Position numbers and translations under genes: made by a program. The notes below the pieces were generated by a model. That model was not told the DNA's origin. It searched no databases and saw only the letters and a list, made by a program, of their open reading frames with translations. From assembly GCF_025195085.2 (NCBI RefSeq), contig NZ_JANAVY020000005.1, positions 1 through 64,000 of the forward strand: a DNA stretch of 64,000 nucleotides, written 5' to 3'. Every line of letters starts with the position of its first letter. The stretch's first letter is position 1. Shown here piece by piece: positions 27,441 to 35,340 of this stretch. The stretch comes from Vibrio intestinalis. Its GTDB lineage: Bacteria > Pseudomonadota > Gammaproteobacteria > Enterobacterales > Vibrionaceae.

Positions 27441-28193
27441 CTAGAGGCCTCCACACAGATCTAAGTAGTTTCCCGTAGAGAATGATGCCTTTTCTGGTGA
27501 AAGCCAATAGATTGCTTCTGCTACTTCTTCAGGGCGTCCACCACGTTGAAGAGGGATAATACTTTTCAACCGCTCAACTCTTTCAGGTTCACCACCATCA
27601 GCGTGCATTTCCGTATGAATGAGTCCAGGACGAACACAATTAACCCTAATTCCCTCAGAGGCAACTTCTAGAGATAGGCCTTTTGTTAATGTATCGATAG
27701 CACCTTTTGATGCTGCGTAATCAATATATTCATTTGGTGAACCAGAACGAGATGCACCTGATGAAACATTCACGATCACTCCGCCCTTTCCTCCATGACG
27801 AGTAGACATTCGCTTAACTGCCTCGCGACAGCAAAGAAAATAACTCGTCACATTATTGGACAGAATGCCGTTGATTCGATCAGCTGTCATATCTTCGAGT
27901 CGAGATTTTGTGCGAAGAATTCCCGCATTATTTACAAGCACCGACAAGGAGCCTAGCTCATCATCGATTGTCTCAAACAACCTTGAGACATCAGCTTCAT
28001 TTGAAACATCCGCTTGAACCACAATACACCGCGCACCAGTTTGCCTAATTTCATGAGCTAGTGCTTCGGCCGCACCCGTGTTTGACTTGTAATTAATGCA
28101 AACTGCATAGCCGTTAGAAGCAAATAACTTTGCTGTAGCCGCGCCGATCCCTCTACCACCTCCGGTGACCAGAACTACTTTTGATTCACTCAT
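27441..28193 (-). CDS. Short-chain dehydrogenase/reductase (cassette)
   Basis: 250-residue classical SDR. TGGGRGIGAA (about residues 10-19) is the cofactor loop and NNAG (about 88-91) the core motif. VNVSSGASRSGSP followed by YAASK gives the Ser-Tyr-Lys catalytic set, near residues 143-162. It is closest by eye to the YgfF/glucose-dehydrogenase-like group. The substrate is unknown. It lies next to the collapsed attC 5. Confidence 0.85.
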   Translation of the reverse strand: MSESKVVLVTGGGRGIGAATAKLFASNGYAVCINYKSNTGAAEALAHEIRQTGARCIVVQADVSNEADVSRLFETIDDELGSLSVLVNNAGILRTKSRLEDMTADRINGILSNNVTSYFLCCREAVKRMSTRHGGKGGVIVNVSSGASRSGSPNEYIDYAASKGAIDTLTKGLSLEVASEGIRVNCVRPGLIHTEMHADGGEPERVERLKSIIPLQRGGRPEEVAEAIYWLSPEKASFSTGNYLDLCGGL

Positions 28194-28228
28194 ATATCAT
28201 CCTTGAATATCGAAATTGGAGAAGTGCA

Positions 28229-28348
28229 TAACGCCCTGTTAAGGTGTGAGCAACGCAACACCGGAGCCACCACATACCAGCTTAATAACTAAAATCAACG
28301 CATAGTAAAAAAACCACGCGTGCCGAATCACTCTTGAATTTTTTGCTA
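28229..28348 (-). repeat. attC site 6
   Basis: 120-bp VCR-like site. The start TAACGCCCTGTTAAGG is typical. The far box reads TTTGCTA. Confidence 0.82.
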
Positions 28349-28351
28349 GTT

Positions 28352-28969
28352 TTATTGCTCGCGAGTCAGTAACAAGCTTGCTCCAGACATAGCCAAAAAA
28401 GTTGCACAACCTCTATTGAAGGGCTTTGCCATTTTCGGCTTCGTAAACCACTGCCTTAAGTACATTCCAAATAATGCATAAATTGATATAGCACCCATTT
28501 CTAAAATAAGGAACGTACCCCCTAAAAAGAAGAACTGTTCATTTACACTTGCTGAAACATCGACGAACTGTGGTAGAAAGGCAGTAAAGATCAGTATCGC
28601 CTTTGGGTTACCAGCCGCTAACAAAAATTCTTGTTTCGCTAAACCCAATCGATTACGAGTGTTTTCTAGCTCAGAAACAGGGCTTGCTTCCGAACGCCAA
28701 AGATTAAAGGCAATCCACAACAAGTATGCTGCGCCCACAACTTTGATCATTAGAAATACAGTCTCAGAAGCATAGAGAACAACGGCTAAACCGGAAGCAG
28801 CCAAAGCGATCATTGCAGCGAATGCCGCAATACGACCAAGACCAGCAATGAAAGCGGATTTAAAACCGTAACAACGTGCGTTGTTCATGGACAATAGATT
28901 GTTTGGCCCAGGAGTCATATTGAGCGCAAAACACGCAGGTATAAAGAACAACAACGTCCAGATTTCCAC
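28352..28969 (-). CDS. LysE/RhtB family amino-acid exporter (cassette)
   Basis: 205-residue inner-membrane exporter with six hydrophobic segments and the family motif MTPGPNNLLSMNNARCYGF near residues 18-36. The start is GTG with a GAGG site 7 bases upstream. LysE-family cassettes are common in Vibrio arrays. The exported amino acid is unknown. The attC upstream of it (site 7) is only a half site, so it cannot be excised separately from the neighbouring acyl-carrier-like gene. Confidence 0.86.
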   Translation of the reverse strand: MEIWTLLFFIPACFALNMTPGPNNLLSMNNARCYGFKSAFIAGLGRIAAFAAMIALAASGLAVVLYASETVFLMIKVVGAAYLLWIAFNLWRSEASPVSELENTRNRLGLAKQEFLLAAGNPKAILIFTAFLPQFVDVSASVNEQFFFLGGTFLILEMGAISIYALFGMYLRQWFTKPKMAKPFNRGCATFLAMSGASLLLTREQ

Positions 28970-28988
28970 AATATTTCCTCAAAAAAAC

Positions 28989-29040
28989 TAATGCATAGTA
29001 AAAATGCCACGCGTGCCGAATTACGCTTGAACAATTTGTT
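28989..29040 (-). repeat. attC site 7 (half site)
   Basis: Only the high-coordinate arm survives (AATGCATAGTAAAAATGCC through CAATTTGTT). The TAACGCC end and left arm are missing. Confidence 0.75.
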
Positions 29041-29048
29041 TTTTATTT

Positions 29049-29414
29049 CTAACCCAAAGAGTTAACACACGCTTTGTGAACTATCTCTTGATACTCTCGG
29101 ACCGTTACTTTGTCTTTGATTTTTAGCTCAAACTGTTCTTCAGAAACTACGGGGTCAACTACATCTTCGTCTCTAAGCTCAACTCCAATAGCTTCTTCCA
29201 TATCTACAACTATGGTTATCAGGTCTAAAACATCAGTCTCAAAGTTTTGTTCATAGAATGTCTTATCAATAGCAATTTCATCCACACGAACATCGAGAGT
29301 TTTAGCCATTGCATCTAATACTTTATCACCTACTGCATCACAGCGATTGGACCAAACCAAGTTTGAATACGTAATTGCTAACACTGAACAGAACACACAT
29401 TTGAGATATTTCAT
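29049..29414 (-). CDS. Exported acyl-carrier-protein-like protein lacking the Ser
   Basis: 121-residue protein with a probable signal peptide (MKYLKCVFCSVLAITYSN, cleavage near 22). The mature part aligns well with acyl carrier proteins. FYEQNFETDVLDLITIVV corresponds to the helix 2 region, where carriers have DSL, but the phosphopantetheine Ser is replaced by Val. GVELRDEDV and KVTVREYQEIV match the later helices. An acyl carrier fold that is exported and cannot be modified at the usual site is unusual. AGAGGA precedes the ATG. Function unknown. Confidence 0.65.
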   Translation of the reverse strand: MKYLKCVFCSVLAITYSNLVWSNRCDAVGDKVLDAMAKTLDVRVDEIAIDKTFYEQNFETDVLDLITIVVDMEEAIGVELRDEDVVDPVVSEEQFELKIKDKVTVREYQEIVHKACVNSLG

Positions 29415-29432
29415 ATTTTCCTCTTTGGCACC

Positions 29433-29545
29433 TAACGTCCTTTTAAGGTGTAAGCCACGCTACCTAAACCATTGTGACATAAATACTTAAAATGAAGTAA
29501 GCCGAAAATGCCAAGCGTAGAGAAGACTTTCTAGACGCTTTGTTA
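29433..29545 (-). repeat. attC site 8
   Basis: 113-bp site from TAACGTCC to GCTTTGTTA. Its central arm (CATTGTGACATAAATACTTA) differs from the main type and is shared with sites 4, 9 and 18. Confidence 0.85.
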
Positions 29546-30145
29546 GTAGCAAGTTTTACCCTGTTGCTGAAAACTATATAAAAGCAAAACACCTAAACCA
29601 AAGCTAACCACATGACCAACCTTTGGAAGATGATGCTCGCTAAAAATTAAATCTAGAGCGAATGCTGGAACAATAGTAAGTACCAAAACAGTCAACGCTA
29701 ACTTCCCTTCGATGTGTCGCTTTAGATACATTATGATCCCGGCAGCGGCCAAACCTAAAATGGCTTGGGAACCGCCCGTTCCCAAATTCCATGGTTCAGG
29801 TACCGTGAATGTACTAGCAAAGGTGCCAATCGAGCCCGCAATAAACCAAATTAGTAGGAAAACACTAGAACCGAGTTTTCGCTCAAGCACATAGCCCAAA
29901 GCAAGCAATGAAAAAGCGTTGTAAATCATGTGAAACTGCTTCACGTGAATGAGTTGAGAGACGACTAAACGCCATAGCTCTAAATCTAAAATGTGCTTGT
30001 ATGTAAACCCACCAAAAGGCTCGAGTTCTGTAATCTTAATCTTTCCGAATAGCGATCCTGATATTTGGAAATTTACAACCAAAGATACCACTACAGTGGA
30101 CAACACTAATACTAACGTGGCGTAGGGTATGTACCTTTTGGTCAC
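29543..30145 (-). CDS. Rhomboid-family membrane protein (second rhomboid cassette)
   Basis: 200-residue polytopic protein. HMIYNAFSLLALG gives the HxxxN motif, TGGSQAILGLAAAG the nucleophile loop with Ser, and VGHVVSFGLGV the His. It resembles the rhombosortase/GlpG-like short type with about six helices. It is distinct in sequence from the rhomboid at 22310. Substrate unknown. Confidence 0.82.
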   Translation of the reverse strand: MTKRYIPYATLVLVLSTVVVSLVVNFQISGSLFGKIKITELEPFGGFTYKHILDLELWRLVVSQLIHVKQFHMIYNAFSLLALGYVLERKLGSSVFLLIWFIAGSIGTFASTFTVPEPWNLGTGGSQAILGLAAAGIIMYLKRHIEGKLALTVLVLTIVPAFALDLIFSEHHLPKVGHVVSFGLGVLLLYSFQQQGKTCY

Positions 30146-30162
30146 GCTTGCCTCCTTGCTAC

Positions 30163-30281
30163 TAACGCCCTGTTAAGTGGTAAGCAACGCAGACCACCCT
30201 ACCTCATCCATTGTGACATAAATACTTAGAATCAAGTAAGCTGCAATGCCAAGCGTCGAGAATCCTTTTTAAACACTTTTT
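30163..30281 (-). repeat. attC site 9
   Basis: TAACGCCCTGTTAAG start is intact. The opposite end reads CACTTTTTT in place of CGCTTTGTTA, so the R'' box is lost. Confidence 0.75.
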
Positions 30282-30832
30282 TCTTCGCACTTTTCCATGA
30301 ACATCTGTTTATAGGATTTTGTCTGCAATGCTGATTCTGTTAACCCAAACTCACTTGCTAAGGCTTCAAGGTCTGACTTATAAGCACTTAACATCGATTC
30401 ATCATCTGTCATGATGGCAAACTCAGCAAAGTCACCAATGTCATCTAAAGAGTCAACGGTAATATGAAACTTGTCGACAAAATAGATACTTCGAGTTTTG
30501 GTCGCTTTTAATGTAATTTCATATCCCATTGTTTCAAGCATACTTCTTGCACTTTCCGCATCGGTGATATTCGTCGCTTCACATCGGTCTACCTCTGGGC
30601 CTTTAACAATCCAAAGTTTTATACCTGATGGCTGCATAGTACGAATACAGACGCTCTTATTCTGTCGGGACAATAATTTATCAGCAGTATCAAAATAACA
30701 GTCGGACTCTAGGTTGTCCTCAAGCATTATTTCATGAGGTATAAATGACAAAACGTTCAAAAAATCAGTTTTCGACTCAAGGCGGTACTTAAGCTCTACC
30801 TCATATTTACCTTGAAAATGCTCATTGCTCAT
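30269..30832 (-). CDS. CYTH domain protein (class IV adenylate cyclase-like)
   Basis: 187-residue triphosphate tunnel protein. YEVELKYRL (the ExExK motif) near residue 10, YFDT, a basic VKGPEVDRCE strand and DDIGDFAEF give the alternating charged strands of the CYTH tunnel. Family members act as adenylate cyclase (CyaB), thiamine triphosphatase or tripolyphosphatase. Sequence alone does not decide. A TTG start four codons upstream is open, but ATG at 30832 has a GGAT-type site. Its stop lies inside attC 9. Confidence 0.78.
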   Translation of the reverse strand: MSNEHFQGKYEVELKYRLESKTDFLNVLSFIPHEIMLEDNLESDCYFDTADKLLSRQNKSVCIRTMQPSGIKLWIVKGPEVDRCEATNITDAESARSMLETMGYEITLKATKTRSIYFVDKFHITVDSLDDIGDFAEFAIMTDDESMLSAYKSDLEALASEFGLTESALQTKSYKQMFMEKCEEKSV

Positions 30833-30898
30833 TTGGTTATCCAATTTTAAAATGCGAACTTTATCATAATCGTGATTACCTAAACATGACCGTATGCT

Positions 30899-31018
30899 TA
30901 ATACCGCATTAACTGGTGAGCAAAATCACACCTTACCTAACCCTTTGTGCCGTTAACACTAAAGCCGAATTAAATAAAAAATGCAAAACGTTACGAATTT
31001 GTCTTAAACCCTTTGTTA
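30899..31018 (-). repeat. attC site 10
   Basis: 120-bp site. The left box is TAATACC rather than TAACGCC. The right end CCCTTTGTTA is intact. Confidence 0.8.
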
Positions 31019-31114
31019 TGTGTAACATGGAATATTACTTTGTTATATTTATGTTCTTTAAGGTATATAAAAAATAGGTCGTGACGTGCTTTATAAATAT
31101 TAGCTAACACCAAC

Positions 31115-31468
31115 TCAATGTTTTTCTATCTCTGATAGAAAGCTATCAAGTATTTTCCGACTTTCAACCAATTTAGCCGCCTTCTGATCGGCAATTCGAA
31201 TTTGTTCATACAAAAGATTTCTAAGTTCATCACAAGGTTCAAAAACAAGTCCTTCACCTCTTATGCATGGCAAAAACAGCAAAATTGTGGCCAAGTTCAT
31301 ACCCGCAGAGCTAAGTAGTTTGATCCTCTCTAATGTACGTACCTCTTTCTGGTCAAACTCCCGATACCCCGAAACTGTCCGCTTCGGTTTTAACAATCCT
31401 TGCTCTTCGTAATAACGCAGCATACGTATACTCACACCCGTTTTTTTAGACAGCTCACCTATTTTCAC
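31115..31468 (-). CDS. MerR family regulator (cassette)
   Basis: 117-residue MerR-type activator. The winged helix occupies residues 1-70 (KIGELSKKTGVSIRMLRYYEEQGLL) and is followed by a dimerisation coiled coil. Two Cys in FLPCIRGEGLVFEPC (about residues 68 and 79) are characteristic of one MerR subgroup and might sense redox or an electrophile. It is divergent from the class IV aminotransferase gene, with a MerR-type palindrome between them, so that gene is its likely target. Confidence 0.86.
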   Translation of the reverse strand: MKIGELSKKTGVSIRMLRYYEEQGLLKPKRTVSGYREFDQKEVRTLERIKLLSSAGMNLATILLFLPCIRGEGLVFEPCDELRNLLYEQIRIADQKAAKLVESRKILDSFLSEIEKH

Positions 31469-31477
31469 TTTTACTCC

Positions 31478-31509
31478 TTGCCCCTCACAGCGCTGTAAGG
31501 GTTTAAGCT
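31478..31509 (+). promoter_or_regulatory. MerR-type promoter with 20-bp palindromic operator
   Basis: CCCTCACAG and CTGTAAGGG form a 20-bp near-perfect palindrome (31482-31501, one mismatched pair). It sits between a -35-like TTGCCC (31478-31483) and a -10-like TAAGCT (31504-31509), a spacing of about 20 bases. The long spacer with an operator inside it is the hallmark of MerR-controlled promoters. Confidence 0.7.
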
Positions 31510-31547
31510 AATAGCCCACAAAGTTTATTCTATTAGGGCCTTAAAAC

Positions 31548-32378
31548 ATGACGGCAAAAATCCTCACCGACCAAACTTTTTTAAATGGACAATCGATACC
31601 AAGCTCTGAAATAACTAACTTAGTATTTGCTGGGTTTGCACACTTCACCGCACTACAGGTTCGAAACAAAATGATCAAGGGACTGGATCTGCATCTAGAC
31701 AGATTACGTAAAGCTTCCATTGAGCTTTATGGCATGGCATTACCCGATGCACTTGTAGAGTCTTACATTACCTCAGCAGTTGAGAGTGGTGCTAGAGACC
31801 AATCACTAACCGTTACCATATACTCTCCCAAAGGTGAGTTTACAGCCGACAGCATGGACATTGAACCCAAAGTGTTAATCCGTAGTACTCCAGCAGAGAA
31901 TGGCCCTACAGGCCCACTTCGTTTAGCAACAATTAACCATGAGAGGCCACTTGCTGAAATTAAGCACGTTGGTGAAATAGGCAAGACTTACTACTTGCAC
32001 CAAGCCGTACGGCAAGGCTTTGATGACGCTGTATTTATGAATAGTAACGGCTATCTGAGCGAAGGAACTATATGGAATCTGGCGTTTTGGGATGGAGAAA
32101 CCGTTATATGGCCAAAAGCGCGTATACTCAAAGGTACTATGATGGCTATGGTGCAACGACAGTTAAACCAGCTTAAGATTCCACAGCGCAGCGAATCTAT
32201 AACCCTTAACCGACTTTCAGAACTAACAGGTGCTGCGGTTATGAACTCATGGACTCCAGGTGTTAGCATTTCTGAAATTGCATCGAATATTTTCATCAAT
32301 TCGGATCAGCTCATTTCGCTACTTCATAGAGCTTACTATACTGAGCCCGCAAGGAAAGTCCTAGAGAACACTAACTAA
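31548..32378 (+). CDS. Class IV PLP aminotransferase (plus-strand cassette gene)
   Basis: 276-residue fold-type IV PLP enzyme of the branched-chain aminotransferase/ADC lyase group. EIKHVGEIGKTYYLH (about residues 141-155) includes the probable PLP Lys, and SNGYLSEGTIWNLAFW (about 165-180) is the family motif. It could be an amino-acid aminotransferase or a lyase. The pathway is unknown. It faces away from the MerR gene, and both lie in one cassette between attC 10 and attC 11, so this is a self-regulated two-gene cassette. Confidence 0.82.
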   Translation: MTAKILTDQTFLNGQSIPSSEITNLVFAGFAHFTALQVRNKMIKGLDLHLDRLRKASIELYGMALPDALVESYITSAVESGARDQSLTVTIYSPKGEFTADSMDIEPKVLIRSTPAENGPTGPLRLATINHERPLAEIKHVGEIGKTYYLHQAVRQGFDDAVFMNSNGYLSEGTIWNLAFWDGETVIWPKARILKGTMMAMVQRQLNQLKIPQRSESITLNRLSELTGAAVMNSWTPGVSISEIASNIFINSDQLISLLHRAYYTEPARKVLENTN

Positions 32379-32476
32379 ATTTAATTATGTGGCATTCAGC
32401 GTATAGTTCTATGCTTGCGCTGAATTTAAACATTTTTTTTTGTCCTTACCTGATGTTTTAAGTTACGTAAAACATA

Positions 32477-32596
32477 TAACGCCCAGCTCAGAGGTGAGCA
32501 ACGCAATACCAACGCCACCGATTACCACATTGATAACTAAAACCAGCGCATAGTAAAAATGCCACGCGAGCCGAATCACTCTTGAACAATGTGTTA
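32477..32596 (-). repeat. attC site 11
   Basis: Full-length 120-bp VCR-like site with both end boxes. Confidence 0.88.
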
Positions 32597-32615
32597 TGTG
32601 TGTACTCAAACCAAG

Positions 32616-32999
32616 TTAGTACCACCTTCTTAAATATTTAGTACGTTCCTTGGTCATTTCTATTTCACACTCCATTCGAGATTCATTTCGCTGCCTACCT
32701 CCACTATTGAGTACATAAAATGCATCACAATTGGACTCTTTGAACTTGAGCCAACTTCGTTGACTGCTAAGCAAACTTTGCTTAAGTTCAGCTGAATCCA
32801 CAAGAGTTCCATCAGACAACTCACCTGAATTGATACGATTCATTATATGTTTATAAACATCATTCAACTCTTTATCTGCCGAAACAAAAGTCGCCTCAAG
32901 CTCGCACAGATAGCCAAATAACATGCAATCTTCGGCGTTATTTTCCGCAGAAAGTGAGAACGATGAGCAGCAAAGAATTAAAACCAAAAACCTACGCAC
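32616..32999 (-). CDS. LprI-like (DUF1311) secreted protein
   Basis: 127-residue protein with a signal peptide (RRFLVLILCCSSFSLSAE, cleavage near residue 18) and an LprI N-terminal/DUF1311 domain. The helical ADKELNDVYKHIM, the LKQSLLSSQRSWLKFKESNCD core and four Cys are family traits. LprI-type proteins inhibit lysozyme in some bacteria. That role is only inferred here. Confidence 0.8.
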   Translation of the reverse strand: MRRFLVLILCCSSFSLSAENNAEDCMLFGYLCELEATFVSADKELNDVYKHIMNRINSGELSDGTLVDSAELKQSLLSSQRSWLKFKESNCDAFYVLNSGGRQRNESRMECEIEMTKERTKYLRRWY

Positions 33000-33025
33000 T
33001 TAACCTACTCCTATTCATTAGTACA

Positions 33026-33143
33026 TAACGCAGCACTAAGGTGTGAGCAACGCTACCACCTGACCTAAACCATTGTGCTGTACACTTGAGTTTAGGCAAA
33101 CCTAAAATGCCGAATGTTGGAGAGCCGTCTAAAAGACTTGTTA
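33026..33143 (-). repeat. attC site 12
   Basis: 118-bp site, TAACGCAGCACTAAGG to GACTTGTTA. Confidence 0.85.
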
Positions 33144-33147
33144 GAAA

Positions 33148-33541
33148 TTACTTGTGTACCAACTTAAACGTTACAAGAACTAACTCTGTCGATTCGTTGA
33201 ATTCAATACCATAAGATGATTTACAGTCTTCTATGAAAAAGTCATTATGTGCTTTGTACCACCACTCATACGTACCATCCCCTTCACCTTCAGACTCGGC
33301 AAACTCTCGGCTAACCTGACCAAAGGGACAAAAGTCCACATTAGTTATTTTTACTATACAAACCGGATTCTTTGCCCAATCAAGCACGCTTTTGACCAAT
33401 TGAGACAAGTCGAGCACACTCATTTGTATTGTATTCGTCGTCACAAAAATAAGTCGTTTCGACTTCTTCAATCTCAGGAAGTTGAGATTTAGGCAATGTG
33501 CTTAAATAGGCTCGGAAATAGTCCAGATACCTTGCTTCCAT
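33148..33541 (-). pseudogene. Frameshifted ASCH-domain gene (cassette)
   Basis: Two overlapping minus-strand frames together look like one ASCH-domain protein. The first begins at ATG 33541 (MEARYLDYFRAYLSTLPK), runs to CARLVSIGQKRA and stops at 33380. The second carries the rest (LDWAKNPVCIVKITNVDF to the stop at 33148). The ASCH hallmark after GQKRA should continue into a Cys/Ser strand and a loop before LDWAKNP. Those roughly 25 residues are missing. A small out-of-frame deletion has probably broken the gene. It could instead be two short genes, but the second frame has no ribosome site. Confidence 0.62.
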
Positions 33542-33556
33542 GATTAATTCTCCATC

Positions 33557-33682
33557 TAACGCCACGTTACGTTTAGTGGTGTGCAACATCACCACCATAG
33601 CTATCCAATTGTTCCGTAAAAACTAAAACCGAATGAACCCGAAAATACCAAGCGTTGGGAATTCATCTAAAACGCTTTGTTA
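33557..33682 (-). repeat. attC site 13
   Basis: 126-bp site, TAACGCCACG to CGCTTTGTTA. Confidence 0.85.
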
Positions 33683-33688
33683 TGATGG

Positions 33689-34291
33689 TTATTCAAACAC
33701 TTTAGCTAAGTATGGTTCTAACTCTTGGGCTTCATCTATTTTTGGGGTGTAAGCTGCATAATATGTGTAAGTTCTATATAGAGTATTGTGCAAGAACCAC
33801 CTTCCTGAATTTAAATCTAGAAGCAGCTTCAGAACTCTTAGTAGTTTCACAATTATAAAAGCCACCGTAGCAATACCTACGCTTGAATACACTATTTGGT
33901 GCCAGCCTTGAAAACTGAAAAAAATATCCGACGCATTTGTTATCGATAACCAAAGCAAACCCAAAACAATGATTAATTTAGTAGTCAGCAGTTTCATGTA
34001 TCCAGACCTTGCTGCTCGTTCACTTTTAAAGTGTATATTGGAAAGTGAGTCTGTAGATTCCTTAACAGGAATGCCACGAAAATTGATTTCCAACCGTGTT
34101 TCTGTTGTCTCTACGAGAATTTTTTCATTGTTTTCCCAACTTGAGATGACAATTGACACGAACAAGCTATATAAGAATTTAATCAATATAAGGTATAAAA
34201 GCACTGCTGGTGCTCCTACAAAAACACCAAATGCAGCAAATAACAAAAATAAAAAATTAATTACTGGCTTATCATAAAAAATTACAAACAT
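33689..34291 (-). CDS. Multi-spanning membrane protein, unknown (cassette)
   Basis: 200-residue protein with paired N-terminal helices (about residues 11-50), a soluble beta-like stretch (about 57-95), two more helices (about 103-150) and a Tyr-rich C-terminal tail. No family is recognised. Codon use is AT-rich. Confidence 0.6.
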   Translation of the reverse strand: MFVIFYDKPVINFLFLLFAAFGVFVGAPAVLLYLILIKFLYSLFVSIVISSWENNEKILVETTETRLEINFRGIPVKESTDSLSNIHFKSERAARSGYMKLLTTKLIIVLGLLWLSITNASDIFFSFQGWHQIVYSSVGIATVAFIIVKLLRVLKLLLDLNSGRWFLHNTLYRTYTYYAAYTPKIDEAQELEPYLAKVFE

Positions 34292-34321
34292 TTCGAGTAT
34301 CCCTATATTTTCAATTCATCA

Positions 34322-34364
34322 TAATGCCTTGCTAAAGTGTGAGCCACTCTTAACTGCTTTGTTA
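34322..34364 (-). repeat. attC site 14 (43 bp, collapsed)
   Basis: TAATGCCTTGCTAAAGTGTG leads straight into CCACTCTTAACTGCTTTG and GTTA. The central arm is missing, while the outer arms match full-length sites. Confidence 0.7.
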
Positions 34365-34374
34365 TGCGATATAT

Positions 34375-34794
34375 TCAAAGGTTCGACGAACTTGTACGCC
34401 CATTAGGATAAACTGGTAAATCACCGTACAGTTCACACCAATTAGCCTTATAACCAGTGTAAATCTGAGCATCGACTTTTACAGGTATATCTACATCAAA
34501 GACTGAAATAGCCAATTCGATGCTTTCTAAAGACTCACCTTTTACCCGAAACCCAAGACTAGAACCACAGTTAGAACAAAATGTCCTCGTGGTTCCATTG
34601 GATGCCACAAACTCTTTGAGTAGATCCTTACCTTTCAGCCAGCTTAAACCTTTCACGCTAACCAGTGTTCCAAATGCAGCGCCGTGAAATTTCCGACACA
34701 TAGAGCAATGACAATTAGCTACTTTGTCACTAAACCCACAAACAGAAAATCGGACGCCGCCGCATAAACATGAACCTTTAAATCCCGCACTCAC
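34375..34794 (-). CDS. GFA family (CENP-V/GFA domain) zinc protein
   Basis: 139-residue protein of the glutathione-dependent formaldehyde-activating family fold. Zinc-binding Cys sets are visible: CLCGGV (about residues 9-14), CHCSMC (about 28-33) and FCSNCGSSLGF (about 73-83). Members rarely have a proven activity, and an S-adduct handling role is a guess. The cassette is bounded by a collapsed attC on one side and a shortened one on the other. Confidence 0.85.
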   Translation of the reverse strand: MSAGFKGSCLCGGVRFSVCGFSDKVANCHCSMCRKFHGAAFGTLVSVKGLSWLKGKDLLKEFVASNGTTRTFCSNCGSSLGFRVKGESLESIELAISVFDVDIPVKVDAQIYTGYKANWCELYGDLPVYPNGRTSSSNL

Positions 34795-34817
34795 CCTGAG
34801 TTTTCCTCCCTATTGCA

Positions 34818-34887
34818 TAACTCTGCGTTAAATGGTGAACAACACATACCGCTAGACCTAAACCGTTGAGCTTTGGACGCTTTGTTA
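34818..34887 (-). repeat. attC site 15 (70 bp)
   Basis: Shorter than the norm but with both ends (TAACTCTGCG and TTTGTTA) and recognisable inner arms. Confidence 0.75.
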
Positions 34888-35196
34888 TAGCCACATGTTC
34901 TCACGGACTTCGTAGTGGCTTACATGACGTTCTGGATTCAATTTGTACTTTTCATCCTCTGGATACAATTTAGCAACGCTAATGTCTTCTCCTGAGAATG
35001 CTTTGATACATTCAAGATCTTCCCAATAGGTCAACAACGTGATTTCAGCATTATCGCCTAAATTCCGATTTAGGATTTGAGCACCAAGAAAACCTTTTGT
35101 CTCAGATGTATCTTTGATTCCTGTCTCATAGAGGTATGCAACAAACCCTTCCTCATACTCTTTAGGGCAAGTCGCTTTCCATTCTCTTGCTATCAT
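34885..35196 (-). CDS. Antibiotic biosynthesis monooxygenase-like protein
   Basis: 103-residue ferredoxin-like alpha/beta protein. The pattern AREWKATCPKEYEEGFVAYL, GFLGAQILNR, ITLLTYWEDLECIKAFSGE and an HVSHYEV end fits the dimeric ABM fold. Such cassette proteins may be small oxygenases or simply ligand binders. The stop codon overlaps attC 15. Confidence 0.72.
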   Translation of the reverse strand: MIAREWKATCPKEYEEGFVAYLYETGIKDTSETKGFLGAQILNRNLGDNAEITLLTYWEDLECIKAFSGEDISVAKLYPEDEKYKLNPERHVSHYEVRENMWL

Positions 35197-35222
35197 AAAT
35201 ACTCCATTTTATTCTGAGGTTA

Positions 35223-35340
35223 TAACGCTCTATTAAGGTGTAAGTAACGCAATACCGATGCTCCGTATTCCACCTTACCTTTTAACACAGCGCATAGTAA
35301 AAATGCCACGTGTTGCTAATTACTCCTAAACAGTTTGTTA
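35223..35340 (-). repeat. attC site 16
   Basis: 118-bp VCR-like site, TAACGCTCTATTAAGG to CAGTTTGTTA. Confidence 0.87.
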
